Shown one piece after another: positions 35,711 through 45,009 of a stretch of 64,000 nucleotides of DNA (position 1 is the stretch's first letter; every line of letters begins with the position of its first letter). The notes below the pieces were generated by a model. That model worked only from the letters and a program-made list of their open reading frames with translations. It was not told where the DNA came from and ran no database searches. The position numbers were made by a program, and so were the translations under genes. This DNA comes from Pseudomonas sp. UFMG81 (GTDB taxonomy: Bacteria > Pseudomonadota > Gammaproteobacteria > Pseudomonadales > Pseudomonadaceae): contig NZ_JACAFQ010000012.1 of NCBI RefSeq assembly GCF_015354575.1, positions 1 to 64,000 on the forward strand, in the 5' to 3' direction.

Positions 35711-37038
35711 TGAGCACTTATCAACAACGTTTCGAAGACCTGCTCGGCGCCCTGCGCAATGCACTGCAAGCGGGCGAGCAGTTCACCCTGGGCTACAGCG
35801 CCGAGCACTCGCAGTTCGTGCGTTTCAACCATGCCAAGGTGCGCCAGGCGGGTTTGGTCAGCCAAGCCAGCGTGCAATTGCGCTTGATCCGTGATGGCCG
35901 CCAGGCGGAGCAGCAGATCACCTTGGGGGATGACGCCGAGCTGGATCGCCAGCGCCTGCATGACGGTCTCGGGCAACTGCGCCAGACCCTCCCGCTGCTG
36001 CCGGTCGACCCTTACCTGAGCCTCGACGAGAGCGCCTGGCACAGCCACAGCCTGCTGGAGCAGCCGCTACCCGAGCTGGATGAAGTGCTGGCCTTGGTCG
36101 AACGCGAAGCCAGCGACCTGGATCTGGTCGGCATCTACGCCGCGGGCCCTATCTGCCGCGGCTTCGCCAGCTCGTTCGGCGCCTTCGGCTGGCACCAGGC
36201 CAACAGTTTCAACTTCGACTGGAGCCTGTTCCACGCCAACGGCCAGGCGGTCAAAGCCAACTACGCGGGCCAAACCTGGAGCGGCGAGGCCTTTGCCGCA
36301 CGCCTACGCCTGGCCCGCGAACAGCTGGAACACCTGGGCCGCCCGGCCATCACCCTCAAGCCCGGCAGCTACCGCGCTTACCTAGCGCCGGCGGCGATGG
36401 ACGAGATTGCCGGCATGCTCTGCTGGGGTGGTTTCTCCGCCCAGGCACTTGCCACGGGCAACAGCTCGCTGCAACGCCTGTACAACGGCGATGCACGACT
36501 GAGCCCGCTGGTGAGTTTCAGCGAACAGGTCAGTGGCTCATTGAGCCCGGCGTTCTCCGACGAAGGCTCGCCGCGTTGCGACCTGCTGCTGATTGGCGAA
36601 GGCCAGGCACGCGAGCGCCTGGTCAGCGCCCGCAGCGCCGCCGAGTTCACGCTTGAGGCCAATGGCGCCGACAGCTACGAGTCGCCCTGTGCACTGAGCC
36701 TGGCGCCGGGCAACCTGCCCAGCGCGCAGATCCTCGAGCGCCTGGGCACCGGGCTGTACATCAGCAACCTGTGGTACCTGAACTATTCGGACCTGCCGGC
36801 GGCGCGGATGACCGGGCTGACCCGCTTCGCCACGTTCTGGGTGGAGAACGGCCAGATCCAGGGGCCGGTGAGTACCATGCGTTTCGATGACAGCTTGTAC
36901 ACCTTGCTGGGCAGCCAGTTGGAAGACCTGACCTGCGAGCGCGAGATGATTCTGTCGACCAGCACTTATGGACAGCGCAGCACCGGGTCGAGTCATCTGC
37001 CGGGGGCGTTGGTCAGAGGGTTGACCCTGACATTGTGA
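35710..37038 (+). CDS. TldE/PmbA-like metallopeptidase partner
   Basis: 442 residues of the TldE/PmbA type, lacking the HExxxH zinc motif as expected for the non-catalytic partner. The segment LGTGLYISNLWYLNYSDLPAARMTGLTRF and the late GPVSTMRFDDSLYTLLG belong to the C-terminal core. The start at 35710 shares its A with the TGA of the TldD-like gene, so the two are coupled and almost certainly make a heterodimer. The peptide substrate is unknown. Confidence 0.9.
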   Translation: MSTYQQRFEDLLGALRNALQAGEQFTLGYSAEHSQFVRFNHAKVRQAGLVSQASVQLRLIRDGRQAEQQITLGDDAELDRQRLHDGLGQLRQTLPLLPVDPYLSLDESAWHSHSLLEQPLPELDEVLALVEREASDLDLVGIYAAGPICRGFASSFGAFGWHQANSFNFDWSLFHANGQAVKANYAGQTWSGEAFAARLRLAREQLEHLGRPAITLKPGSYRAYLAPAAMDEIAGMLCWGGFSAQALATGNSSLQRLYNGDARLSPLVSFSEQVSGSLSPAFSDEGSPRCDLLLIGEGQARERLVSARSAAEFTLEANGADSYESPCALSLAPGNLPSAQILERLGTGLYISNLWYLNYSDLPAARMTGLTRFATFWVENGQIQGPVSTMRFDDSLYTLLGSQLEDLTCEREMILSTSTYGQRSTGSSHLPGALVRGLTLTL

Positions 37039-37052
37039 TTGGCAGGTCTGAC

Positions 37053-37274
37053 CTCATCGCTGCGGTTCGTCGCCACGACAAGCCAGCTGCCACATGGAGC
37101 GCACGACATTTGTAGGAGCGGCCTTGTGTCGCGAAAGGGCTGCGCAGCGGCCCCGGAATACAGGTGGAAACGCAAAAAACTGGGGCCGCCTTGCGGCCCT
37201 TTCGCGACACAAGGCCGCTCCTACAATGAACGGCGTGCGCTGACCCTGTGGGAGCCGGCTTGCCGGCGATGAGG
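37053..37274. repeat. Compound REP cluster (two families)
   Basis: An outer pair of the GTGGGAGCCGGCTTGCCGGC type (degenerate left arm at 37053-37097, right arm at 37247-37270) enclosing an inner inverted pair of the TGTAGGAGCGGCCTTGTGTC type (about 37110-37225). Nested insertion of one REP family into another is the simplest reading. Confidence 0.85.
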
Positions 37275-37307
37275 CCGGCACAGGCAAACAGCAGAATTGA
37301 GATAACC

Positions 37308-38735
37308 ATGTCCGATCGCGCACCACTGGACCCCGTCACCGCCCGCTGGATCCCCTGGGTGGTGGCCATCGCCTTCTTCATGCAGTCACTGGACGGCACC
37401 ATCCTCAACACCGCGCTGCCGGCCATGGCCCGCTCGCTGGCCGAGGACCCGCTGCGCATGCAGGGGGTGATCATCGCCTACATGCTCACCGTGGCCCTGC
37501 TGATCCCGGCTTCGGGCTGGATCGCCGACCGCTTCGGCACCAAGCGCATCTTCTTCAGCGCCATCCTGCTGTTCAGCTTCGGCTCGCTGCTGTGTGCCAT
37601 GGCCAACAGCCTCGGTTTCCTGATCTTCGCCCGCGTGGTGCAAGGCCTGGGCGGGGCGCTGATGCTGCCGGTCGGGCGGCTGGTGGTGCTGCGCGCCTAC
37701 CCGCGTAGCGAGCTGGTGCGGATCATGAGTTTCATCACCATCCCCGGCCTGCTCGGTCCTCTGCTGGGGCCAACCCTTGGCGGCTGGCTGGTGGAGATCC
37801 TCACCTGGCACTGGATCTTCCTGCTCAACCTGCCCGTCGGCGCCCTCGGGTGCTATGCGGTGTGGAAATTCATCCCTGACTTGCGCGGCGCCGAGCGCAC
37901 CCGCTTCGACGGCCCGGGCTTCTTGCTGTTCGGTGCGGCGATGGTACTGATCACCATCGCCATGGAGGGCCTGGGCGAACTGCACCTGCCACACCTGCGG
38001 GTGATGCTGTTGCTGTTCGCCGGCATGGCCTGCCTGGCCGCCTACTGGCTGCGTGCCGGGCGCGACCCCGAGCCGCTGTTCTCGCCGTCGCTGTTCCGCG
38101 TGCGCACCTTCGCCATCGGCATCCTTGGCAACCTGTTCGCCCGCCTGGGCAGCGGCGCCCTGCCCTTCCTGGTGCCGTTGCTGCTGCAAGTGGCGCTGGG
38201 CTACTCGCCGGCCCAGGCGGGGATGAGCATGATCCCGCTGGCGGCAGCGGCGATGCTCGCCAAGTCGGTCGCCCGGCCGCTGATCGAGCGCCTGGGCTAC
38301 CGCATCGTGCTCACCGGCAACACCCTGTTGCTGGGGATCCTGCTGGCCAGCCTGGGGCTGGTCGACGAGCAGACGCCCTATGCCCTGCTGCTGGTGCAGC
38401 TGGCATTGCTGGGGGCGGTGAACTCGATGCAGTTCACGGCGATGAACACGGTGACCCTGATCGACCTCGACGATGCCAGCGCCAGCAGCGGCAACAGCCT
38501 GCTGTCGGTGGTCGCGCAGCTGTCGCTGAGCCTGGGCGTGGCCTGTGCCGGTGCGCTGCTCGGAGGCTTTACCGCGGCGGGCAGCGCCGAAGGCGTGGAA
38601 AGCACGCTGGGGGCGTTCCAGCTGACCTTCGTGACCATTGGCGTGATGGCCATGCTGGCGGCGGCGATCTTCCTGCAACTGGCACCGACAGACGGAAGGC
38701 GCGCCCGTCGTCCGGAAGAGCACGTCGAGTCGTAG
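37308..38735 (+). CDS. MFS multidrug exporter, DHA2 family (MdtD-like)
   Basis: 475-residue inner membrane proton antiporter with about 14 helices. DHA2 features: FFMQSLDGTILNTALPAMA in helix 1 with the Asp essential in this family, GWIADRFGTKRIF (motif A) and GLLGPLLGPTLGGWLVE (motif C). In E. coli mdtD lies in an RND operon, but here it stands alone between REPs and dbpA, so the name MdtD would reflect similarity only. The ATG at 37308 was chosen because the longer frame reads through REP sequence. Confidence 0.9.
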   Translation: MSDRAPLDPVTARWIPWVVAIAFFMQSLDGTILNTALPAMARSLAEDPLRMQGVIIAYMLTVALLIPASGWIADRFGTKRIFFSAILLFSFGSLLCAMANSLGFLIFARVVQGLGGALMLPVGRLVVLRAYPRSELVRIMSFITIPGLLGPLLGPTLGGWLVEILTWHWIFLLNLPVGALGCYAVWKFIPDLRGAERTRFDGPGFLLFGAAMVLITIAMEGLGELHLPHLRVMLLLFAGMACLAAYWLRAGRDPEPLFSPSLFRVRTFAIGILGNLFARLGSGALPFLVPLLLQVALGYSPAQAGMSMIPLAAAAMLAKSVARPLIERLGYRIVLTGNTLLLGILLASLGLVDEQTPYALLLVQLALLGAVNSMQFTAMNTVTLIDLDDASASSGNSLLSVVAQLSLSLGVACAGALLGGFTAAGSAEGVESTLGAFQLTFVTIGVMAMLAAAIFLQLAPTDGRRARRPEEHVES

Positions 38736-38799
38736 GGCGAATGGCCATGAGGCTGGTAGACTGTGCGACATTTTTCGCTTCGCACCGCAGGCCCGCCTC

Positions 38800-40185
38800 G
38801 TGACCGTTGAAACCACCGCCTTTGCCACCCTCCCGCTGTCCACCGCCATGCTGGCCAACCTGGACGCCCTGGGCTATGCCTCGATGACCCCGATCCAGGC
38901 CCAGAGCCTGCCGGTCATCCTCAAGGGCCAGGACCTGATCGCCCAGGCCAAGACCGGCAGCGGCAAGACCGCCGCCTTCGGCATCGGCCTGCTCAACCCG
39001 ATCAACCCGCGCTACTTCGGGTGCCAGGCGCTGGTGCTGTGCCCTACCCGCGAACTGGCCGACCAGGTCGCCAAGGAGCTGCGCCGCCTGGCCCGCGCCG
39101 AGGACAACATCAAGATCCTCACCCTGTGCGGCGGCGTGTCGCTGGGCCCGCAGATCGCCTCGCTGGAGCACGGCGCGCACATCATCGTCGGCACTCCGGG
39201 GCGCATCCAGCAGCACCTGGACAAGGGCACCCTGGTACTCGACGGCCTCAACACCCTGGTGCTCGACGAAGCCGACCGCATGCTCGACATGGGCTTCTTC
39301 GACGCCATCGCCAGCATCATCGGCAAGACCCCGTCGCGCCGCCAGACCCTGCTGTTCTCGGCCACCTACCCGGCCGGCATCGAGCAGCTGGCCAAGGCCT
39401 TCATGCGCCAGCCGCAGCAGGTCAAGGTCGAGGCGCTGCACAGCGACAGCCAGATCGAACAGCGTTTCATCGAGATCGACCCGCAACAGCGCCTGGAAGC
39501 GGTGACCCGCGTGCTCGGCCACTACCGCCCGCAGTCCTGCGTTGCGTTCTGCTTCACCAAGCAGCAGTGCGAGGATGTGGTCGCCCACCTGACCGCCAAA
39601 GGCATCGTCGCCCAGGCCCTGCACGGCGACCTGGAACAACGCGACCGCGACCAGGTGCTGACCATGTTCGCCAACCGCAGCAGCTCGGTGCTGGTGGCCA
39701 CCGACGTGGCCGCCCGCGGCCTGGACATCGACGGCCTGGACCTGGTCATCAACGTTGAGCTGGCGCGCGACGCCGAGATCCACGTGCACCGCGTCGGCCG
39801 TACCGGCCGTGCCGGTGAAAAAGGCGTGGCGATCAGCCTGGTGGCCCCGGCCGAGGGCTACCGCGCCCAGGCCATCGAAGACCTGCAAAAGCAGCCGCTG
39901 CGCTGGGAACAGCTGGACAACCTGAAGAACAAAGGCGGTGAGCCGCTGCTGCCGGCGATGACCACCCTGTGCATTGGCGCCGGGCGCAAGGACAAGCTGC
40001 GCCCGGGCGACATCCTCGGTGCGCTGACCGGCGATGCCGGGTTGCCGGGAAAGCAGGTGGGCAAGATCGCCATCTTCGACTTCGTCGCGTTCGTGGCGGT
40101 GGAGCGGGCGGTGGCCAAGCAGGCCATGCAACGCCTGAACAGCGGCAAGATCAAAGGCCGCGCGCTGAAAGTCCGCATTATCTAA
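38800..40185 (+). CDS. dbpA: DEAD-box ATP-dependent RNA helicase DbpA
   Basis: 461-residue helicase involved in 50S ribosome assembly, recruited to hairpin 92 of 23S rRNA. Q motif YASMTPIQAQSLP, Walker A (AKTGSGKT), PTRELA, VLDEADRML, SAT, and HRVGRTGRAG are all present. The C-terminal 75 residues (DKLRPGDILGALTGDAGLPG... LNSGKIKGRALKVR) form the RRM-like RNA-binding domain unique to DbpA. The start is GTG 38800, giving the standard length. Confidence 0.97.
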   Translation: MTVETTAFATLPLSTAMLANLDALGYASMTPIQAQSLPVILKGQDLIAQAKTGSGKTAAFGIGLLNPINPRYFGCQALVLCPTRELADQVAKELRRLARAEDNIKILTLCGGVSLGPQIASLEHGAHIIVGTPGRIQQHLDKGTLVLDGLNTLVLDEADRMLDMGFFDAIASIIGKTPSRRQTLLFSATYPAGIEQLAKAFMRQPQQVKVEALHSDSQIEQRFIEIDPQQRLEAVTRVLGHYRPQSCVAFCFTKQQCEDVVAHLTAKGIVAQALHGDLEQRDRDQVLTMFANRSSSVLVATDVAARGLDIDGLDLVINVELARDAEIHVHRVGRTGRAGEKGVAISLVAPAEGYRAQAIEDLQKQPLRWEQLDNLKNKGGEPLLPAMTTLCIGAGRKDKLRPGDILGALTGDAGLPGKQVGKIAIFDFVAFVAVERAVAKQAMQRLNSGKIKGRALKVRII

Positions 40186-40200
40186 AGCCAGGCAAGGTCC

Positions 40201-40274
40201 CTGTGGGAGCGGGCTTGCCCGCGAATAGGGCAGTGCATGCACCATCGCATTCGCGGGCAAGCCCGCTCCCACAG
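40201..40274. repeat. REP pair, GTGGGAGCGGGCTTGCCCG family
   Basis: Inverted arms CTGTGGGAGCGGGCTTGCCC and complement with CGCGAAT cores around a 20-base spacer, between dbpA and the YhiN-type gene. Confidence 0.9.
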
Positions 40275-40313
40275 GTTCAGCGCTCCCATGACGAATCCAG
40301 ATAGGTTTACACC

Positions 40314-41495
40314 GTGCACTCCACCGACGTGATCATCCTCGGCGCCGGCGCCGCCGGCCTGATGTGCGCCCAGCTCACCGCCAAACGCGGCCGCCGGGTG
40401 CTGGTGCTCGACCACGCCAACAAGCCGGGCAAGAAGATCCTCATGTCCGGCGGCGGGCGCTGCAACTTCACCAACATGTACACCGAGCCGGCCAACTTCC
40501 TCTCGCACAACCCGCACTTCTGCAAGTCGGCGCTGGCCCGCTACACCCAGTGGGACTTCATCGAGCTGGTGTGCAAGCACGGCGTGCCGTACCACGAGAA
40601 AAAGCTCGGCCAGCTGTTCTGCGACAACAAGTCCAGCGACATCCTCGACATGCTACTGGCCGAGTGCGACGAGGCCGGTGCCGAGCTGCGCATGAACACC
40701 AGCATCGAACAGATCGAGAAAACCGAGGGCGGCTACCGCCTGCAGACCAGCGCCGGCCCGTTCGCCTGCCAGTCGCTGGTGATCGCCACCGGCGGCCTGT
40801 CGATCCCGACCCTGGGTGCCACCGGCTTCGGCTATCAGGTGGCCCGCCAGTTCGGCCACGAATTGCTGCCGACCCGCGCCGGCTTGGTGCCGTTCACCAT
40901 CACCGAGCCCCAGCTCAAGGCACTGTGCAGCGAGCTGTCCGGCACCTCGCTGGACTGCACCGCCAGCTGCAACGGCGTCAGCTTCCGCGAGAACCTGCTG
41001 TTCACCCACCGCGGCCTGAGCGGCCCGGCGATCCTGCAGATTTCGTCGTTCTGGGAGGCCGGCGACACTGTCGAGATCAACCTGTTGCCCGACCGTGATG
41101 CCCTGGAGTGGTTGCAGGGCCAGCAGGTCGAGCGGCCCAACAGCGAGCTGAAGACCGTGCTGGGCGAAGTGTTCACCCGCAAGCTGGCCAACCTGCTGGC
41201 CGAGCAGTGGTTCGAATCCAAGCCACTGAAGCAGTACACCCCGGCGGAACTGGCCGAGGTCGCCGACAAACTGGCGGCCTGGCAGGTGGTGCCAGCGGGC
41301 ACCGAGGGCTATCGCACCGCCGAGGTGACTCTGGGTGGCGTGGACACCCGTGAGGTGTCGTCCAAGACCATGGAATCGCTGAAGAGCCCAGGGTTGTATT
41401 TCATCGGCGAGGTGTTGGATGTGAGCGGGCACTTGGGCGGGTTCAACTTCCAGTGGGCCTGGGCTTCGGCCAACGCTGCGGCGCAGTTCGTGTAG
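40314..41495 (+). CDS. YhiN/BaiN-type NAD(P)/FAD-dependent oxidoreductase
   Basis: 393 residues of the HI0933/YhiN flavoprotein family. FAD motif VIILGAGAAGLMCAQLTAKRG at the N-terminus (residues about 5-25), the family signature GKKILMSGGGRCNFTNMY, and a C-terminal FAD stretch LDVSGHLGGFNFQWAWASANAA. Starts at GTG 40314 (VHSTDVIILG). Physiological role is uncertain: the family is widespread but poorly characterised, with BaiN proposed to act in bile-acid 7-dehydroxylation elsewhere. Monocistronic. Confidence 0.92.
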   Translation: MHSTDVIILGAGAAGLMCAQLTAKRGRRVLVLDHANKPGKKILMSGGGRCNFTNMYTEPANFLSHNPHFCKSALARYTQWDFIELVCKHGVPYHEKKLGQLFCDNKSSDILDMLLAECDEAGAELRMNTSIEQIEKTEGGYRLQTSAGPFACQSLVIATGGLSIPTLGATGFGYQVARQFGHELLPTRAGLVPFTITEPQLKALCSELSGTSLDCTASCNGVSFRENLLFTHRGLSGPAILQISSFWEAGDTVEINLLPDRDALEWLQGQQVERPNSELKTVLGEVFTRKLANLLAEQWFESKPLKQYTPAELAEVADKLAAWQVVPAGTEGYRTAEVTLGGVDTREVSSKTMESLKSPGLYFIGEVLDVSGHLGGFNFQWAWASANAAAQFV

Positions 41496-41558
41496 AGTAG
41501 AATCCATTCAGCAGCACGGAACGCTTCTTGCTGGTCTGTGCTGGAGTGCCGTTTTTTT

Positions 41559-41665
41559 GGGGGCTGCTGTGCAGCCCTTTCGCGGCACAAGGCCGCTCCT
41601 ACAGGAGATCGCGTACCTCTGTAGGAGCAGCCTTGTGTCGCGAAAGGGCCGCAAAGCGGCCCCCG
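41559..41665. repeat. REP pair, TGTAGGAGCGGCC family (inverted order)
   Basis: Here the arms face outwards: GGGGGCTGCTGTGCAGCCC then CGCGGCACAAGGCCGCTCC, and further right TGTAGGAGCAGCCTTGTGTC followed by GGGCCGCAAAGCGGCCC. A seven-T run precedes it at 41552 and may end the YhiN-type transcript. Confidence 0.85.
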
Positions 41666-41708
41666 ACGGCCTCGAAAGGTATTCATCTGCTCACAGCCCA
41701 GGGCCAAC

Positions 41709-43892
41709 ATGTCATCGAGCTCGTTCCGCCATTCCTTGCGTCGCCTGTGGGGCCAAGACAAGTTCAGCTACGCCATCCGCGTAACCATCGCCCTCACCGG
41801 CAGCATGGCCTGGTGCTGGTTCCAGAACGAGATGAGCCTGCTGATCCCGCTGTTCCTCGGCATCATCGCCAGCGCCCTGGCCGAAACCGATGACGGCTGG
41901 CAAGGCCGCCTGAGCGCCCTGCTGGTCACCCTCGGCTGCTTCGCCATCGCCGCCCTGTCGGTGGAGCTGCTGTTCCCCTACCCCTGGATCTTCGCCGTGG
42001 CCCTGGCCCTGGCGGCCTTCGGCCTGACCATGCTGGGTGCGCTGGGCGAGCGCTACGGGGCCATCGCCTCGGCAACCCTGATCCTGTCGGTGTACACCAT
42101 GATCGGGGTCGACCAGCGCGGCGGCGAAGTCAGCGATTTTTGGCACGAGCCGTTGCTACTGGTGGCCGGCGCCGCCTGGTACGGGCTGCTGTCGGTGCTG
42201 TGGCAGGCGCTGTTCTCCAACCAGCCGGTGCAGCAGAGCCTGGCCAAGTTGTTCTACGAGCTGGGCAGCTACCTCAAGCTCAAGGCCAGCCTGTTCGAGC
42301 CGATCCGTGGCCTCGACGTCGAAGCCACACGCCTGGAGCTGGCCAAGCAGAACGGCAAGGTGGTGGCCGCGCTCAACGCCGCCAAGGAAATCATCCTGCA
42401 CCGGGTGGGCAACAGCCAACCCAACTCCAAGGTCAGCCGCTACCTCAAGCTGTACTTCCTGGCCCAGGACATCCACGAGCGGGTCAGCGCCTCGCACTAC
42501 CCGTACAACGCCCTTACCGAGGCCTTCTTCCACAGCGACGTGATGTTCCGCTGCCAGCGCCTGCTGCGCAAACAGGGGGCCTCGTGCCAGGAACTGGCCC
42601 GGTCGATTCGCCTGCGCCAACCCTTCGTGCTCGCCAGCGGCTACCCCGAGGCGCTGGAAGACCTGAATGCTTCGCTGGAACACCTGCGCGAGCAGAACAA
42701 CCCGGCCTGGCGCAGCCTGCTGCGCTCGCTGCGGGCCCTGGCCGCCAACCTGGCCACGCTGGACCGCCTGTTGGGCGCCGCGAGCAACCCGGACAGCCTG
42801 GCCGACGCCAGCGACAGCAGCCTGCTCGACCGCTCGCCGCGTAACTTCAAGGACGTCTGGAAGCGCCTGCGCACCCAGCTCACCCCCACCTCGTTGCTGT
42901 TCCGCCACGCGCTGCGCCTGTCGCTGGCGCTGTCGGTGGGCTACGGCATGGTGCACCTGATCCACCCGACACAGGGCTACTGGATCATCCTCACCACCTT
43001 GTTCGTCTGCCAACCCAACTACGGGGCTACGCGGCGCAAGCTGGGGCAGCGGATGATCGGTACGGCCATTGGCCTGACCGTGGGCTGGGCGCTGTTCGAC
43101 CTGTTCCCCAACCCGTTGATGCAGTCCGCGTTCGCGGTGGTGGCCGGGGTGGTGTTCTTCGTCAACCGCACCACCCGCTACACCCTGGCCACAGCGGCCA
43201 TCACCCTGATGGTGCTGTTCTGCTTCAACCAGACCGGCGACGGCTACGGGCTGTTCCTGCCACGCCTGTTCGATACCCTGGTCGGCAGCCTGATCGCCAT
43301 CCTCGCGGTGTTCCTGTTCCTGCCCGACTGGCAGGGGCGGCGGCTGAACAAGGTGCTGGGCAACACCCTGGCCTGCGCCAGCGAGTACCTGCGCCAGATC
43401 ATGCAGCAGTACGCCCACGGCAAGCGTGACGACCTCGCCTACCGCCTGGCCCGGCGCAACGCCCACAACGCCGACGCGGCGCTGTCCACCACCCTGGCCA
43501 ACATGCTCATGGAGCCGGGGCACTTCCGCAAGGAGGCCGACGTGGGCTTCCGTTTCCTGGTGCTGTCGCACACGCTGCTCAGCTACCTCTCGGGGCTGGG
43601 CGCGCACCGCGACACCGCACTGCCGGCCGAAGTGCACGAGCAACTGATCGATGGCGCCGGGCGAACCCTGGCCGCCAGCCTCGATGAGATCGCCAACGGA
43701 CTGGCAGCGCGGTTGCCGGTGGCGATCCACAGCGATGCCGAGGAGGCCCTGGCCGACGCGTTGGAGCAGATGCCCGAGGAGCTCGATGAACATCAGCGCC
43801 TGGTGCAGACCCAGCTGGCGCTGATCTGCCGCCAGCTAGGGCCGCTGCGCACGCTGGCGGGGCACCTGATCAAGGAAGGCGAGCCCGTGTAG
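41709..43892 (+). CDS. yccS: YccS-type FUSC family inner membrane protein
   Basis: 727 residues with two sets of about five or six membrane helices (about 20-160 and 395-540) separated and followed by large cytosolic helical domains, the YccS/aromatic acid exporter (FUSC) layout. Conserved stretches include HPTQGYWIILTTLFVCQPNYG and GTAIGLTVGWALFDLF. The substrate of YccS is not established. The stop codon TAG is supplied by the first bases of the REP element that follows (TGTAGGAG), so the last codon abuts the repeat. Confidence 0.92.
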   Translation: MSSSSFRHSLRRLWGQDKFSYAIRVTIALTGSMAWCWFQNEMSLLIPLFLGIIASALAETDDGWQGRLSALLVTLGCFAIAALSVELLFPYPWIFAVALALAAFGLTMLGALGERYGAIASATLILSVYTMIGVDQRGGEVSDFWHEPLLLVAGAAWYGLLSVLWQALFSNQPVQQSLAKLFYELGSYLKLKASLFEPIRGLDVEATRLELAKQNGKVVAALNAAKEIILHRVGNSQPNSKVSRYLKLYFLAQDIHERVSASHYPYNALTEAFFHSDVMFRCQRLLRKQGASCQELARSIRLRQPFVLASGYPEALEDLNASLEHLREQNNPAWRSLLRSLRALAANLATLDRLLGAASNPDSLADASDSSLLDRSPRNFKDVWKRLRTQLTPTSLLFRHALRLSLALSVGYGMVHLIHPTQGYWIILTTLFVCQPNYGATRRKLGQRMIGTAIGLTVGWALFDLFPNPLMQSAFAVVAGVVFFVNRTTRYTLATAAITLMVLFCFNQTGDGYGLFLPRLFDTLVGSLIAILAVFLFLPDWQGRRLNKVLGNTLACASEYLRQIMQQYAHGKRDDLAYRLARRNAHNADAALSTTLANMLMEPGHFRKEADVGFRFLVLSHTLLSYLSGLGAHRDTALPAEVHEQLIDGAGRTLAASLDEIANGLAARLPVAIHSDAEEALADALEQMPEELDEHQRLVQTQLALICRQLGPLRTLAGHLIKEGEPV

Positions 43893-44034
43893 GAGCGGCC
43901 TTGCCGGAGCGCCGGACCGGTCGGAAAGGGCCGCGAAGCGGCCCCAGCAATCGGCGCGTCAACGCTGAAATCCTTGGGGCCGCGTTGCGGCCCTTTCCGG
44001 CCGGTCCGGCGCCCCGGCAAGGCCGCTCCTACAG
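43888..44034. repeat. Long variant REP pair
   Basis: TGTAGGAGCGGCCTTGCCGG then AGCGCCGGACCGGTCGG, and at the far end the inverted GGCCGGTCCGGCGCCCCGGC and AAGGCCGCTCC. The CGCCGGACCGG insert is not seen in other REPs of this window. It starts inside the yccS stop codon and ends 15 bases before the stop of the convergent binding-protein gene. Confidence 0.85.
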
Positions 44035-44048
44035 GGACCGCGCAGCTT

Positions 44049-44786
44049 TCAGAAGCCGTGCTGACGTAACAAGCGGGCGTAGCTGCCGTCGACCTTCATC
44101 GCCGCGATGGCCTTCTCGAATCGTGCGACGACCTGCTGGTGCTGCGGGTGCTTGAGGCTCACCAGGATATGCAGGCTGTTCTCCCCCAGCGGCGGGTCGA
44201 CGAAACTCACCGCTTCACGCACCTGAGGCGGTTCGCGCTGCAGGTTGTAGCGCGCCACGTATTCATCCTCCACCGCCAGGTTGACCCTGCCCGCCGCGAG
44301 CATGCGCACCGCCGACGAAAAGTTGCGCACCAGCACCTTGTTCAGGCGCTCGTCGCTGTCGAAGGCCGGGGAATAGGCATAGTCGCGCACTACGGCGATG
44401 CTGTAGGGGTAGAGGTCGGCCTGGCGCTTGTAGTTGAAGGTTTCGCCCTCGCGCTTGAGCAGGCGGATGCGGTTGGTCAGGTAGGCGCCAGAGAACTGCC
44501 CGATCTGTGTGCGTTCGTCGTTGTACCAGGCGTTGACCAGCACGTCATAGCGCCCCTCGCCGATGCCCATCAACGCCCTGGCCCAGGGCACTTCCTCGTA
44601 GGCCGTGACGTAGCCGGCACGGTTCAGCGCGGTGGTGACGATGCTGGTGGCCAGGCCGCCGCCAGGCATGGCGCTGTCGGTGAAGGGCGGCCAGGTATCG
44701 GCCACCAGGCGCAGTTTCTGCTCGGCGGACGCCGGCAGCAGCCACACCATGCCCAGTAATCCAAGAACGCAAAGCAGTGGCCGCAT
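44049..44786 (-). CDS. Periplasmic solute-binding protein (family 3-like)
   Basis: 245 residues with a signal peptide (MRPLLCVLGLLGMVWLLPASA) cut before EQKLRLVADTWPPF, the usual start of a type II periplasmic-binding fold of the amino-acid-binding group. There are no permease or ATPase genes nearby, so it is an orphan receptor or an ABC component whose partners are elsewhere. The ATG at 44786 gives a proper signal peptide; the frame upstream is not needed. Confidence 0.9.
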   Translation of the reverse strand: MRPLLCVLGLLGMVWLLPASAEQKLRLVADTWPPFTDSAMPGGGLATSIVTTALNRAGYVTAYEEVPWARALMGIGEGRYDVLVNAWYNDERTQIGQFSGAYLTNRIRLLKREGETFNYKRQADLYPYSIAVVRDYAYSPAFDSDERLNKVLVRNFSSAVRMLAAGRVNLAVEDEYVARYNLQREPPQVREAVSFVDPPLGENSLHILVSLKHPQHQQVVARFEKAIAAMKVDGSYARLLRQHGF

Positions 44787-45009
44787 GCTCAAATCCTTTC
44801 GCAGTGGGGGGCACACGCTGAATCTGGCGATCTCAACTGCAACAGAGCCTGCAGATTACACAAGCCGCTCCCCGGCGACAGCGGACAATAATGTCATTTA
44901 GCCTCTATTTTGGCCGAACCGCTGGCGACGTGATTTGCAGCAACTGCGGCCTCGTCCCGAGCGGCTGGATTTGCGATGATCGGACGCCTCATCCAAGGAG
45001 CTCACAGCC

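Noticed and set aside
37013-37474. Open frames starting MGAGLP or MSRKGR, repeatedly seen at gene gaps
   Set aside because: These are translations of REP sequences (GTGGGAGCGGGCTTGCC gives GAGLP; TAGGAGCGGCCTTGTGTCGC gives GAALCRE) and not genes.
42156-43793. 545-residue minus-strand open frame opposite yccS
   Set aside because: Antisense composition (Gln, His, Val-rich) and no recognisable motif; yccS is well supported.
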